Shown piece by piece: positions 17,743 through 25,841 of a stretch of DNA of 64,000 bases. The translations under genes and the position numbers were made by a program. This DNA comes from Ekhidna lutea (GTDB lineage Bacteria > Bacteroidota > Bacteroidia > Cytophagales > Cyclobacteriaceae), in contig NZ_FZPD01000003.1 in NCBI RefSeq assembly GCF_900188325.1, positions 372,001 through 436,000 on the forward strand, written 5' to 3'. The number at the start of each line of letters is the position of its first letter. Position 1 is the first letter of the stretch. The notes beneath the pieces were generated by a model. The model was not told the origin of the DNA. It ran no database searches and was given only the letters and a program-made list of their open reading frames with translations.

Positions 17743-19803
17743 ATGAAAAAGTCGCTTATTATCATATTTTCTATTTGTCTGATCGTATCTGTCTCCGCTC
17801 AAACGGGTGCATTTAAAAAAATATTGAGCGAAAAAAATGAGGTTGACAGAAGTGTTTTTTATGATCAGCTAATTGCGTTTCAAAAAGAGAATACTGAATT
17901 CGCGAATGTGTATTTCCAGCTCGGTAAATTGGAGCTTGAGACTTTCTCAACGCTTGATCCAATTGTTGATCGGGTAGCATCTAGGCAAAGAATCTACAAC
18001 ACGAAAACAAACTTTGGTCTCGCGAAAAACTACCTGGATGAAAAAGAGGTATCCCGCTTTCCAGACTGGTATGACGTGCCTGATTTGAAAGATAAAGACT
18101 CAGTAACTTCTCTGGGTGTAAATAAGGTTGAAAAGAATTATGAGGATGCAATATCATACTCAGAACTATACGAGGAATTAATCAGTAATTACGATCGTGC
18201 GGTCTATCACTACCTCAAAGCGAGAGAAGGATTTATTGAGATAAATACCAGCGCCGACAATCTTCGTCAATTGTTCCTTAAAGCTGACGATTCATTAAAA
18301 ATCGCCGTGAGAGCAGTCGGAACCAGTTTCGATTCCTCAATGTATCACATTGACATTTATAGAGATATTTATCAGCAACTCCCACACAAAAAGAAACGGA
18401 AGGTAAACATCAATAAAAGAAAAATTGATCACTTCCGCATGAATGGAATTACTCCAGCCAATTTCCTTGCTGACAACATTGATGTCTGGGATTATAAGCA
18501 ATGGTCTGAGCGGTTTTTAAAACTATTGAAAGAAGAAGTGGATGGCTTACAGGAAGAAATAAAGTCAGCTTATCGCTTTTTCATAGCCACCAATGAGCGA
18601 ATGATATCTGGAGATGAATGCATCCAGGCAGAGCTGGATGATATGAAATTTCAGCGGATCATTAATCTCATTACCAAATATGACAATGAATCGGTTTTAA
18701 TAGATGTGTTTCAATACCTTATTTCAAAATTGGAGTACGGTAATAAACTTACTTATGAGCGAAACTGTAATGAGCTGGAAAGTCCTCCAACCGATGATTT
18801 TTTGTCAAGGAAAGCCAGAATTTATCAAAACCTTTATAGTTCATATGAAAAAGCAGATAGTCTGAGTGACGTCATTGTATCGTCCGGGCACAGCCAGGAA
18901 AGTTTTCAGTGGTTTTTTGATGAGATGATGCCGGGAGATAATGGTAGCCAAACATTTGCCACAGATCAGACAAAGGAAAACAATCAATCTTTCAAGGAAG
19001 AGCTTTCTGGATTGATGCAGAAGATAGATATGCAACAGTTTAATGTTGATTCACTTACCGAATGTTTTGAATCTGATAGTATCTTTTTAATTCCAGGAGC
19101 ATTACCTGATGAAAACTTTTGTGCTACGAAGAAATTAGTGCTTAATGATAGTCTCGAGCTACTACTTGGTCAAAAGGTAGATCAGAATATGTTAATTGGC
19201 GCAGCACCTTTAGAAGAGGATTATCAAAAAAACTGGGAAATAGCCCCATACAAAAACTCTAAGGTTTCATACTTTAAAATAGTGGGAGACAGCACTTTTA
19301 TGCTTAGCGGTGTTTCAGGTAAGGCGTGGGTTTCACAATACTCGACCAACGGAAAAGAATACTTTACGGTCACACTTCGGTCGGCTGATACCGTGAGAAA
19401 TGTGATGGTCAATTCTTTGCAAGGAAATGCCACCATCCTACAAGAGGGAAGTGCCGGGTTTACACTTTCGAGAGTCAATTTTAGTGGTAAAATAGAGTCT
19501 GCAAATACCTTTACATTACCCGGATCATATATTGGAATGATTCGTCAGGAGCAGTCAATGTGGTTCTTTTCTCACGAAACAACTGCTGAGGGCTCTAAGA
19601 TTACTGCATCAATCCTGGATGCATCAGGTCAAGTGTCGGGTGAGTTTGTCTATCAATTTGAATCTCAGCTCGCCAGACCAAAAATCATCAAAAATGATAA
19701 TGAGTACCTTACATTACTATCTGCAAATGCTTTTGCAGGTGACGAAATTGTATATGCTTTAATGAACTATGAAGGGGAAATCGAAAGTGAAACTATTTTT
19801 TAG
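17743..19803 (+). CDS. Secreted protein of unknown function, helical N-half and beta-rich C-half
   Basis: I do not recognise this 686-residue protein. It has a signal peptide (MKKSLIIIFSICLIVSVSAQ). Residues 25 to about 440 look mainly helical and charged, with TPR-like spacing in places (VYFQLGKLELE, DRAVYHYLKAREGF). From about 460 it is beta-rich with recurring strand-turn units (YFKIVGDSTFMLSGVSGKAW, EYFTVTLRSADTVRNV), like half a propeller. No catalytic motif is seen. It is sandwiched between the PD40-OmpA gene (1 bp gap) and the TPR-CHAT gene (35 bp overlap), so it is probably a partner or substrate in the same envelope complex. Confidence 0.8.
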   Translation: MKKSLIIIFSICLIVSVSAQTGAFKKILSEKNEVDRSVFYDQLIAFQKENTEFANVYFQLGKLELETFSTLDPIVDRVASRQRIYNTKTNFGLAKNYLDEKEVSRFPDWYDVPDLKDKDSVTSLGVNKVEKNYEDAISYSELYEELISNYDRAVYHYLKAREGFIEINTSADNLRQLFLKADDSLKIAVRAVGTSFDSSMYHIDIYRDIYQQLPHKKKRKVNINKRKIDHFRMNGITPANFLADNIDVWDYKQWSERFLKLLKEEVDGLQEEIKSAYRFFIATNERMISGDECIQAELDDMKFQRIINLITKYDNESVLIDVFQYLISKLEYGNKLTYERNCNELESPPTDDFLSRKARIYQNLYSSYEKADSLSDVIVSSGHSQESFQWFFDEMMPGDNGSQTFATDQTKENNQSFKEELSGLMQKIDMQQFNVDSLTECFESDSIFLIPGALPDENFCATKKLVLNDSLELLLGQKVDQNMLIGAAPLEEDYQKNWEIAPYKNSKVSYFKIVGDSTFMLSGVSGKAWVSQYSTNGKEYFTVTLRSADTVRNVMVNSLQGNATILQEGSAGFTLSRVNFSGKIESANTFTLPGSYIGMIRQEQSMWFFSHETTAEGSKITASILDASGQVSGEFVYQFESQLARPKIIKNDNEYLTLLSANAFAGDEIVYALMNYEGEIESETIF

Positions 19804-22800
19804 TACGCTGTTTCTAAATCTATGTATTACTTATGCAAACGCACAGCAACAGGTAGATTTTGATCGGGAAGTTGATCGCATCGAAAGCTTAATTCAGCAA
19901 GGAGCATTCGAGGAGGCAAATTCAGTCTTAATTGACCTTCAGTTGTCCCTGGAAAACACCTCCCTGATAGCTCAGGATACGGTAAGGTTATATTTTTCTT
20001 CCAAGTTCGCTTTTATAGCCAATCAATTAGGTGATTGTGAAAACACCATAAGCAAAAGCAAAGAGGATCTTAACCTTCGGACGGAAATATACGGTGCGGC
20101 AGACCCACTCACATTGTCATCCAGTAGAAACCTTGGCATATATTACCTCAATTGCGATTCTGCTGAAATGGCAAAGCAACAACTGCAAATCACTGTGGAT
20201 ATCCATCGGGATTCGATTGGACAACCAGATGAGTTATATGCCCGGTCCCTGGACGATCTGGCTTATGTACGTGGCAAACTTGGTGATATCGATGGTGCAA
20301 TTAAAAACTACAATGAGTTATTAGGTCTTTTAGGAGATAGCAAGAGTTCATTCTATCTGCACGTAGCAGAAAACTACAGCGCACTCCTCATGTCATCAGA
20401 GAGGTATGAAGAAGCAGCCGCGTTTTATGAAGACCTAAAGGGATATATGACACCCAAGTCAGAATACCCTTTCTTTTTAAAGGATTTTTATAATGTGTTT
20501 GTGCATCAAAAAAATTATGTGAAAGCCCTGGAAACAGCCACGGAGTTATTGACCTGGTGTGATTCGAATAAGTCGGCTTGTTCGGAAACCGGCTTTGATC
20601 TGAAGGAGTTTGTACTTAACAGTGCTCGACTTTCTGTGTTACTATTTCGCTACGAAGATGCTTCCAAATATTATACCAGGGCAGAGGATTTATACAGCGA
20701 TTCACCAAAGTATATTTCTGTCTTATTAGAGCAGTCTGATCTCTATAATGCGACCGGTGAAAAGTATAAGCAGCTAAATACGCTTAGCAAATCACTCATC
20801 ACACATCGTTCAAGAAGCATGACAGATAGTGCCAGCTATACAAAAACCGTCCTGGAGCTTGGGAAGATTCACACAGAGATGGGGAGGTTTGAACGGGCAG
20901 ATGAGGTTTTTAGTGAATACATAGATGATCTTGAAGCGAACCCGGGAACAAATGCTGAAAAGTTAGCGGTAGCCTATCAGTCATTAGGCAACCAGCGATA
21001 CCTTTTACAAAATTTTAAAGATGCAGATAAGTACCTGTCTAAAGCACAGAATATCCTTGTTAAAGAAGGGCTTACCTCTTCTTCCGAATATGCTTCGGTT
21101 CTAAATAGTTTAGGCGCACTTTATGAGGCCTTGGCAAACTATCGAAAGGCCGAAAAAAATTACCGTAAGGCACTTCATATTTCATATGAAGAAGAATCAG
21201 GATTAAGAGTGGCGTTAGCAACGAATTTGGCCAATATTCTAACGAGGACACAACCCAAAAATGATTCAATTTTAGTGCTGCTCAACCAGGCCATCAATTG
21301 GCAGGAGACCTCTTCTGGTAAGGATCATCCGGGGTATGCTAATCTTTTAAGCAACAGAGCGGTTTATTATCAAAAAAATGAATCGTATAAGTTGGCTCTA
21401 GCCGATTTTGAGCAAGCCATAAAAATTTTCAAATACACAGTGCCGGAAGATCACCCGCAATATCTTTCTGCAATGTCCAGTATTGGTCTTTTATATAACC
21501 TGATGGATCGTATGGATGAAGCGCTGGAATCGATGCTTATTGCAAAATCGCTTTACCTAAAATATTATTCAGAAGCACATCCCGGTTATATCAGGACCGT
21601 AAATAATCTTGCCAACCTCTATACTAAAACTGAACAATACGATTTAGCAGAGCCTTTGCTGCTTTCATTAGCACAGTCACAGGTTAAAGAAATCAATGAA
21701 TCTTTTACCTACCTGTCCGAGTCAGAGAAAAAGACATTTGTGGAAGAAAAGCAAAAACTACTCAACAACTTCAAAGGGTATGTGGTGGCACGATCTACCA
21801 TTGAGGAGGGCAGCATCAAGCCAAATGTGATTGAGGATTGGTACAACCTTGAACTGAGTACCAAAGGAATGCTGCTCAATTCAACTAAAAAGGTCAGGGA
21901 GCAGATTTTTAATAGCGGGGATAAAGAGTTGATCGATCTTTTTTCGGAATGGACAGTAGCGCGGAAGCAGATTGCTGATTTACAGTCATTGAAGAGCGAT
22001 CTGAAACAGAAAAGTAAGACGAGGCTGGATAGCCTTCTTCAAAAAACCAATGACCTGGAAAAAGAGCTGTCTCGCAGATCCGCCGAGTTCGATGGGTCCT
22101 TTGGGGATAAATCACCTACTTATGATCAAATCACTGCTAAGCTGAAATCTGGCGAGGCAACCGTAGAAATCATACGAACTGAAATAAATGAGGAGGGGAT
22201 CTACACCGCGCTAATAGGAACAGCAAACCAATCTCACCCCAAGTTAATTGTGCTCGGAAAAGGAAAAGATTTTGAAAGCAATGGGTTTACAGTATACAAG
22301 AATGCAATTAAGTTTAAAGTGGATGATCCCAAGTCCTTCGACTTGTATTGGCGAGATATTCATGAATACCTATTGGGTAATGGCATAACTAAAATTTTCT
22401 ATGCGCCCGACGGCATTTATCATAAAATCAGCCTTAATACCCTGTATGATCCAGCTTCTAAAAACTACTTAATTGACGAGTTGGAGGTTTTTCAACTTAG
22501 TTCAACCAAAGATTTCCTAAATCTAAACGTGGGTGGTGAGCAGTTTGAAGGGGTAGATAAAGCACTATTGGTGGGAAGGCCATCATATAAGTTAGCAGGT
22601 AATGACGTGGCATCCATTGGCACCACCAGAAGCTTTGCTATGCTAAGTGATGTTTCAGATCTGCCCGGCACGGAAGAGGAGATAAAAGAAATCCAATCAT
22701 TGATCGACAAGTCTGATGTTGAATGTCAGGTTTTGCTCAAAGATGATGCGAAGGAGTCAGTTGTGAAATCACAGCTAAACAGAGGGCTTGTACATATCGC

Positions 22801-23248
22801 AACTCATGGCTTTTTTATGGAAGATGATGCGGGAGCCGGATCAGACCCAATGTTGAGTTCAGGTTTGCTTCTGGCCGGAGTGAGTGATTTTAATGAAAAT
22901 GAATCGGGAGAGGACGGTATTTTGACAGCCTATGAAATCATGAACCTGGGACTGAACGATCTGCAAATGGTTGTTTTGTCAGCATGTGAAACAGGACTTG
23001 GTGAGATTTCTTCTGGTGAAGGAATCTATGGACTCCAGCGTGCATTTTTTGTTGGAGGGGCTCAGTCGGTAGTAATGTCTCTTTGGAAAGTCGATGATGA
23101 AGCAACCAAGGATTTGATGACGATTTTTTATAAAGATTACCTTAAAAATGGCAATAAGCGAGAAGCATTTTTGAATGCACAGAAAAAGATCAAAAAGAAG
23201 TATAAAAATCCGATTTACTGGGGAGCTTTTGTGATGCTCGGAGGGTAA
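19769..23248 (+). CDS. Secreted TPR-CHAT caspase-like protein
   Basis: This 1159-residue protein has a signal sequence (KLFFSTLFLNLCITYANAQ), about ten TPR units (roughly 40-640; for example ASVLNSLGALYEALANYRKAE), a coiled-coil linker (about 690-780) and a C-terminal CHAT domain (about 850-1159). The catalytic dyad is present: His in HIATHGFF (H1013) and Cys in LSACETGLGE (C1073), so it should be an active caspase-like cysteine protease. Bacterial TPR-CHAT proteins are best known from cytoplasmic defence (gasdermin and type III-E CRISPR), but the signal peptide places this one outside the cytoplasm. The ATG at 19769 overlaps the previous gene by 35 bp; a GTG at 19787 would give a cleaner signal peptide. 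Confidence 0.9.
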   Translation: MKGKSKVKLFFSTLFLNLCITYANAQQQVDFDREVDRIESLIQQGAFEEANSVLIDLQLSLENTSLIAQDTVRLYFSSKFAFIANQLGDCENTISKSKEDLNLRTEIYGAADPLTLSSSRNLGIYYLNCDSAEMAKQQLQITVDIHRDSIGQPDELYARSLDDLAYVRGKLGDIDGAIKNYNELLGLLGDSKSSFYLHVAENYSALLMSSERYEEAAAFYEDLKGYMTPKSEYPFFLKDFYNVFVHQKNYVKALETATELLTWCDSNKSACSETGFDLKEFVLNSARLSVLLFRYEDASKYYTRAEDLYSDSPKYISVLLEQSDLYNATGEKYKQLNTLSKSLITHRSRSMTDSASYTKTVLELGKIHTEMGRFERADEVFSEYIDDLEANPGTNAEKLAVAYQSLGNQRYLLQNFKDADKYLSKAQNILVKEGLTSSSEYASVLNSLGALYEALANYRKAEKNYRKALHISYEEESGLRVALATNLANILTRTQPKNDSILVLLNQAINWQETSSGKDHPGYANLLSNRAVYYQKNESYKLALADFEQAIKIFKYTVPEDHPQYLSAMSSIGLLYNLMDRMDEALESMLIAKSLYLKYYSEAHPGYIRTVNNLANLYTKTEQYDLAEPLLLSLAQSQVKEINESFTYLSESEKKTFVEEKQKLLNNFKGYVVARSTIEEGSIKPNVIEDWYNLELSTKGMLLNSTKKVREQIFNSGDKELIDLFSEWTVARKQIADLQSLKSDLKQKSKTRLDSLLQKTNDLEKELSRRSAEFDGSFGDKSPTYDQITAKLKSGEATVEIIRTEINEEGIYTALIGTANQSHPKLIVLGKGKDFESNGFTVYKNAIKFKVDDPKSFDLYWRDIHEYLLGNGITKIFYAPDGIYHKISLNTLYDPASKNYLIDELEVFQLSSTKDFLNLNVGGEQFEGVDKALLVGRPSYKLAGNDVASIGTTRSFAMLSDVSDLPGTEEEIKEIQSLIDKSDVECQVLLKDDAKESVVKSQLNRGLVHIATHGFFMEDDAGAGSDPMLSSGLLLAGVSDFNENESGEDGILTAYEIMNLGLNDLQMVVLSACETGLGEISSGEGIYGLQRAFFVGGAQSVVMSLWKVDDEATKDLMTIFYKDYLKNGNKREAFLNAQKKIKKKYKNPIYWGAFVMLGG

Positions 23249-23360
23249 TATTAAAGAGCGGTCACTTATTGCAATCTTATCATTGTTTAAATACTTTTGC
23301 CCACCGTTTACCAAATCACACGGCTGGGTTTTAAACTCAGTTTGGCAAAAAAGAAAAAAT

Positions 23361-23415
23361 GCCTGAGTGGCGGAACTGGTAGACCTGCCTTTGCCGGCAG
23401 GCAGGCGCGCACGAC
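23361..23415 (+). pseudogene. Broken 5' copy of tRNA-Leu with palindrome inserted
   Basis: Positions 23361-23384 are identical to the first 24 nt of the intact tRNA-Leu at 23472. A 22-nt palindromic insert (23385-23406) follows, then the copy resumes with GCGCACGAC (23407-23415), the next bases of the same tRNA, and then stops. The bases after that form a mirror image, making the palindrome GCGCACGACGTGCGC. There is no anticodon loop or 3' half, so no tRNA can be made. Confidence 0.75.
23384..23405. repeat. Short GC-rich palindromic repeat, copy 1 (tRNA fragment)
   Basis: A 22-bp near-palindrome running CCTGCCTTTGCCGG then CAGGCAGG. Its reverse complement differs by one base in length from the 21-bp palindrome in hisD at 61390-61410. 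It has no coding capacity and looks like a mobilised REP-like unit. Confidence 0.7.
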
Positions 23416-23471
23416 GTGCGCTACTGCTTATGGTCTTCTAATTCCTCTAGCCTCATAAGGCCTAAAGAAAT

Positions 23472-23553
23472 GCCTGAGTGGCGGAACTGGTAGACGCGCA
23501 CGACTCAAACTCGTGTTCCGCAAGGAGTGCCGGTTCGATTCCGGCCTCAGGTA
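23472..23553 (+). tRNA. tRNA-Leu (anticodon CAA)
   Basis: An 82-nt class II tRNA: acceptor GCCTGAG paired with CTCAGGT and discriminator A, D-arm with ACTGGTAGAC, anticodon loop CTCAAAC giving CAA, variable arm TGTTCCGCAAGGAGT-like, T-arm CCGGTTCGATTCCGG. CCA is not encoded. It is the only intact member of a small tandem array whose neighbours are broken. Confidence 0.94.
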
Positions 23554-23555
23554 CG

Positions 23556-23588
23556 AATCCTTCTCAGTTTTCTGGGGAGGATTTTTTT
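23556..23588 (+). terminator. Terminator of tRNA-Leu(CAA)
   Basis: AATCCTTCTC pairs with GGGGAGGATT (with G-U pairs) and is followed by a run of T. A similar sequence recurs at about 23643-23670 behind a decayed tRNA 3' end. Confidence 0.65.
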
Positions 23589-23609
23589 ATGTTCCTCAAA
23601 AGAGTCTCT

Positions 23610-23637
23610 GTTCGACTGAATCGTCGGACCTTAGGTA
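23610..23637 (+). pseudogene. Possible decayed 3' end of a tRNA-Leu copy
   Basis: GTTCGACT (T-loop-like) is followed by CGGACCTTAGGTA, which resembles the last bases CGGCCTCAGGTA of the intact tRNA. A second hairpin-plus-T-run similar to the tRNA terminator comes next. The match is imperfect, so this is a suggestion that an array once extended downstream. Confidence 0.3.
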
Positions 23638-23734
23638 CTGAAACCTTCCCCAAAAAGAGGAGGATTTTTTGTTTCAATCTCTGAATAGCAAATAGTTCAT
23701 ACATCATTAACTTTAGCTTTCAAAATCACCCTAT

Positions 23735-24838
23735 ATGAACATTTCTTTCAGCAAGTTTTTTTATGGTGTTGCATCCATCATTGGCATTACAGCAATTCTT
23801 TATTTTGGAAAAGTTCTTTTAGTCCCATTATGCTTCGCCATGTTGTTTGCCTTCATCTTATATCCTGTCGTGAAATGGCTTACGACTAGGGGTGTTAAGA
23901 AAGTGGTAGGGATAATTCTTGCATTGGGTAGTGTTTTTATAGTCTTAATAGGAATATTGGTGCTTTTTTCAGCGCAAATCATAGATATGGCCAGCCAGTA
24001 TTCAAACTTTTTAGATAAACTAAATTCAACGCTTGAAAAATCAGTTGCCTTCCTTAATGACAAGGTCCAAATCATTCCTGATATCGAATCGCAGACCATC
24101 TTAGAAAAACTGACGAGCGTATTTTCAGACAGTAGTTTCCTGATCATTTCCGATACAGTCAACGTTACAAGTTCCTTCTTGTCATTTGTGGTTTTATCAG
24201 TTATTTACTCCTTTCTTATTCTTTTTTATAGTGAGCACCTCACAGAGGCTATTTCAAGATTTAGCCCCAGAAAAAATAAGAAGTACTTTTTGAACATGCT
24301 TCGACAGGTCCAAAAAGTGGGGCAGCAATATTTTACCGGAATGATGTTGCTAATTCTAATTTTGGGTGTCCTTAATACAACAGGATTACTGCTTCTCGGA
24401 CTAGATTATGCTTTTTTCTTTGGTTTTTTAGCTGCTGTCATGGCGATAATCCCTTATGTAGGAACCACTCTCGGAGGGCTTATTCCAACACTGTATGCAT
24501 TCGTTACCTATGATAGTTATTGGTACCCTGTTGGAGTGATAGCTATTTTTTGGTTTATTCAATTTATAGAAGGAAACTTCCTGAATCCACGAATTGTCGG
24601 AGGAAACATGCAAATCAATGCTTTGTTCTCCATATTTTCATTGATAGCCGGGAGTGTTATTTGGGGTGTAGCTGGAATGATCCTCTTCTTGCCAATGGTG
24701 GCAATGTTGAAGGTTGTGTGCAGCCATTACGAAGAATTGGAGCCTGTGGCGGCTTTGATAGGTGAAAGAATAACAGAAGTCCAACGAGAGCCGGAAAAAG
24801 GCCCTCTAAAAAAAATCATAGAAAAATTTTCAAATTAA
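23735..24838 (+). CDS. AI-2E family permease-like membrane protein
   Basis: This 367-residue protein has about eight hydrophobic segments and the family core LLLILGLDYAFFFGFLAAVMAIIPYVGTTLGG followed by QFIEGNFLNPRIVGG, which is diagnostic of the AI-2E/PerM (YdiK/TqsA) family. Members export or exchange small molecules or ions, some being Na+/H+ antiporters; the AI-2 label should not be read as proof. It is monocistronic, starting at the ATG at 23735, and abuts the convergent next gene with no gap (24838/24839). Confidence 0.9.
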   Translation: MNISFSKFFYGVASIIGITAILYFGKVLLVPLCFAMLFAFILYPVVKWLTTRGVKKVVGIILALGSVFIVLIGILVLFSAQIIDMASQYSNFLDKLNSTLEKSVAFLNDKVQIIPDIESQTILEKLTSVFSDSSFLIISDTVNVTSSFLSFVVLSVIYSFLILFYSEHLTEAISRFSPRKNKKYFLNMLRQVQKVGQQYFTGMMLLILILGVLNTTGLLLLGLDYAFFFGFLAAVMAIIPYVGTTLGGLIPTLYAFVTYDSYWYPVGVIAIFWFIQFIEGNFLNPRIVGGNMQINALFSIFSLIAGSVIWGVAGMILFLPMVAMLKVVCSHYEELEPVAALIGERITEVQREPEKGPLKKIIEKFSN

Positions 24839-25306
24839 TTATTCAAACCTGTTATAAATGCACTCATATTGACATTGCAGATAAAGCGTTGTTAACTGCC
24901 TTTCCAGATCGTCTGGCACATCCATAAAAATTATCTTCATCTTTCTCATTGCTTTTAATGAATCTGAAACAGTATAGAAAGGCTGTTTATCCTGATGTAG
25001 ATTCACCATGGTATGAGCAAGCTTTTGTTGATACTTGCTGTTTCCTTTGTATTGACGCAAGACCCTCCTGATTACGTATGAAGATTCATCTATAAAGACG
25101 ATTTTATCATTCTCAATAAAGCCATAAATACCCTTAAAATCAGTTAGTCGACCGGTTTGTTGTAAAATTGATTTGACACCCATCCCTTTTCTGGCAAACA
25201 AATCAGCTCCCAAGGCTGAATCGCTTAAAACAGAAATCATTTCTTTTCTTTTGGGAAGGTTTTCTTTTATGATTCTATCAAATCGTAGGGCAAGCGATTG
25301 CTTCAT
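24839..25306 (-). CDS. GIY-YIG-like protein with altered catalytic motifs
   Basis: This 155-residue protein has in its middle KGIYGFIENDKIVFIDESSYVIRRVLRQYKG. The order GIY, then hydrophobic-I-D/G, then S-x-x-x-x-R-R matches the GIY-YIG nuclease core, with the first GIY intact but YIG changed to FID. The C-terminal YLQCQYECIYN resembles the closing strand of the fold. The conserved arginine is kept. I infer a GIY-YIG fold of doubtful nuclease activity; the flanking N-terminal helix (SLALRFDRIIKENLPKRKEM) is outside the fold. Its start lies 134 bp upstream of the response-regulator gene on the opposite strand. Confidence 0.6.
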   Translation of the reverse strand: MKQSLALRFDRIIKENLPKRKEMISVLSDSALGADLFARKGMGVKSILQQTGRLTDFKGIYGFIENDKIVFIDESSYVIRRVLRQYKGNSKYQQKLAHTMVNLHQDKQPFYTVSDSLKAMRKMKIIFMDVPDDLERQLTTLYLQCQYECIYNRFE

Positions 25307-25440
25307 AGTCGTTAAAATATCTATTAAGATAAAAGATTTGACTATAACTTGTTTTCTGGTGATGTTGGTTTTGGTATCAATTAAAAAGTTCTATTTTTAT
25401 CTTCACTTAAAAACGTAACCTACTAGAAAACGAAAAAGCA

Positions 25441-25806
25441 TTGAGCAAAGAGTACCAATACCTAATCATAGAGGATGACCCTGCATTCGTTGAAATCCTG
25501 AAGGTAATTATGGCGAAGGTTCCAGAGATGAAATTGATAGGCATTTCAGATAATACTGTGGACGCTGCAAAACGGATTGACATGGATAAGCCGGAGGTGT
25601 TGTTACTGGATATCAATATTTCAGGATTGGAAGGACCCGAGGTATTGGAAATAAGTGAGCACAAGCCACTCACTATAGTGATTTCAAGTCACCCTGAAGA
25701 AGTCATGGATAATTATGATGTGGAATACGTGGCGTTTATCCAAAAACCATTGAAAAATGCAGAGCAACTGGTTAATGCTATTCATAAATGCATTAACTTA
25801 ATCTAA
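25441..25806 (+). CDS. Single-domain response regulator
   Basis: This 121-residue receiver domain has no output domain. The acidic pocket is E11-D12-D13, the phosphorylatable aspartate is D57 in VLLLDINISG, and the switch lysine is in FIQKPLKNAEQL. It starts with TTG at 25441; no ATG lies in frame at a suitable distance. It is 35 bp upstream of the first of two PAS histidine kinases, the likely phosphodonors. A stand-alone receiver implies control by protein contact or a phosphorelay step. Confidence 0.85.
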   Translation: MSKEYQYLIIEDDPAFVEILKVIMAKVPEMKLIGISDNTVDAAKRIDMDKPEVLLLDINISGLEGPEVLEISEHKPLTIVISSHPEEVMDNYDVEYVAFIQKPLKNAEQLVNAIHKCINLI

Positions 25807-25841
25807 CATTAAGAGCTGGCGGGAATCCAAAACCCCGGCAG

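Noticed and set aside
19769-23248. CRISPR-associated or gasdermin TPR-CHAT defence gene
   Set aside because: The signal peptide and lack of Cas or gasdermin neighbours argue against a cytoplasmic immune role.
23361-23553. tRNA-anchored attachment site of a genomic island
   Set aside because: There is no integrase or mobile gene nearby, and the duplicated part is the 5' half of the tRNA, not the 3' end used by most integrases.
23478-23684. ORF of 68 residues beginning MAELVDAHDSNSCSARSAG
   Set aside because: It lies on tRNA-Leu(CAA) and its terminator; this is the familiar spurious reading of a leucine tRNA, with no independent support.
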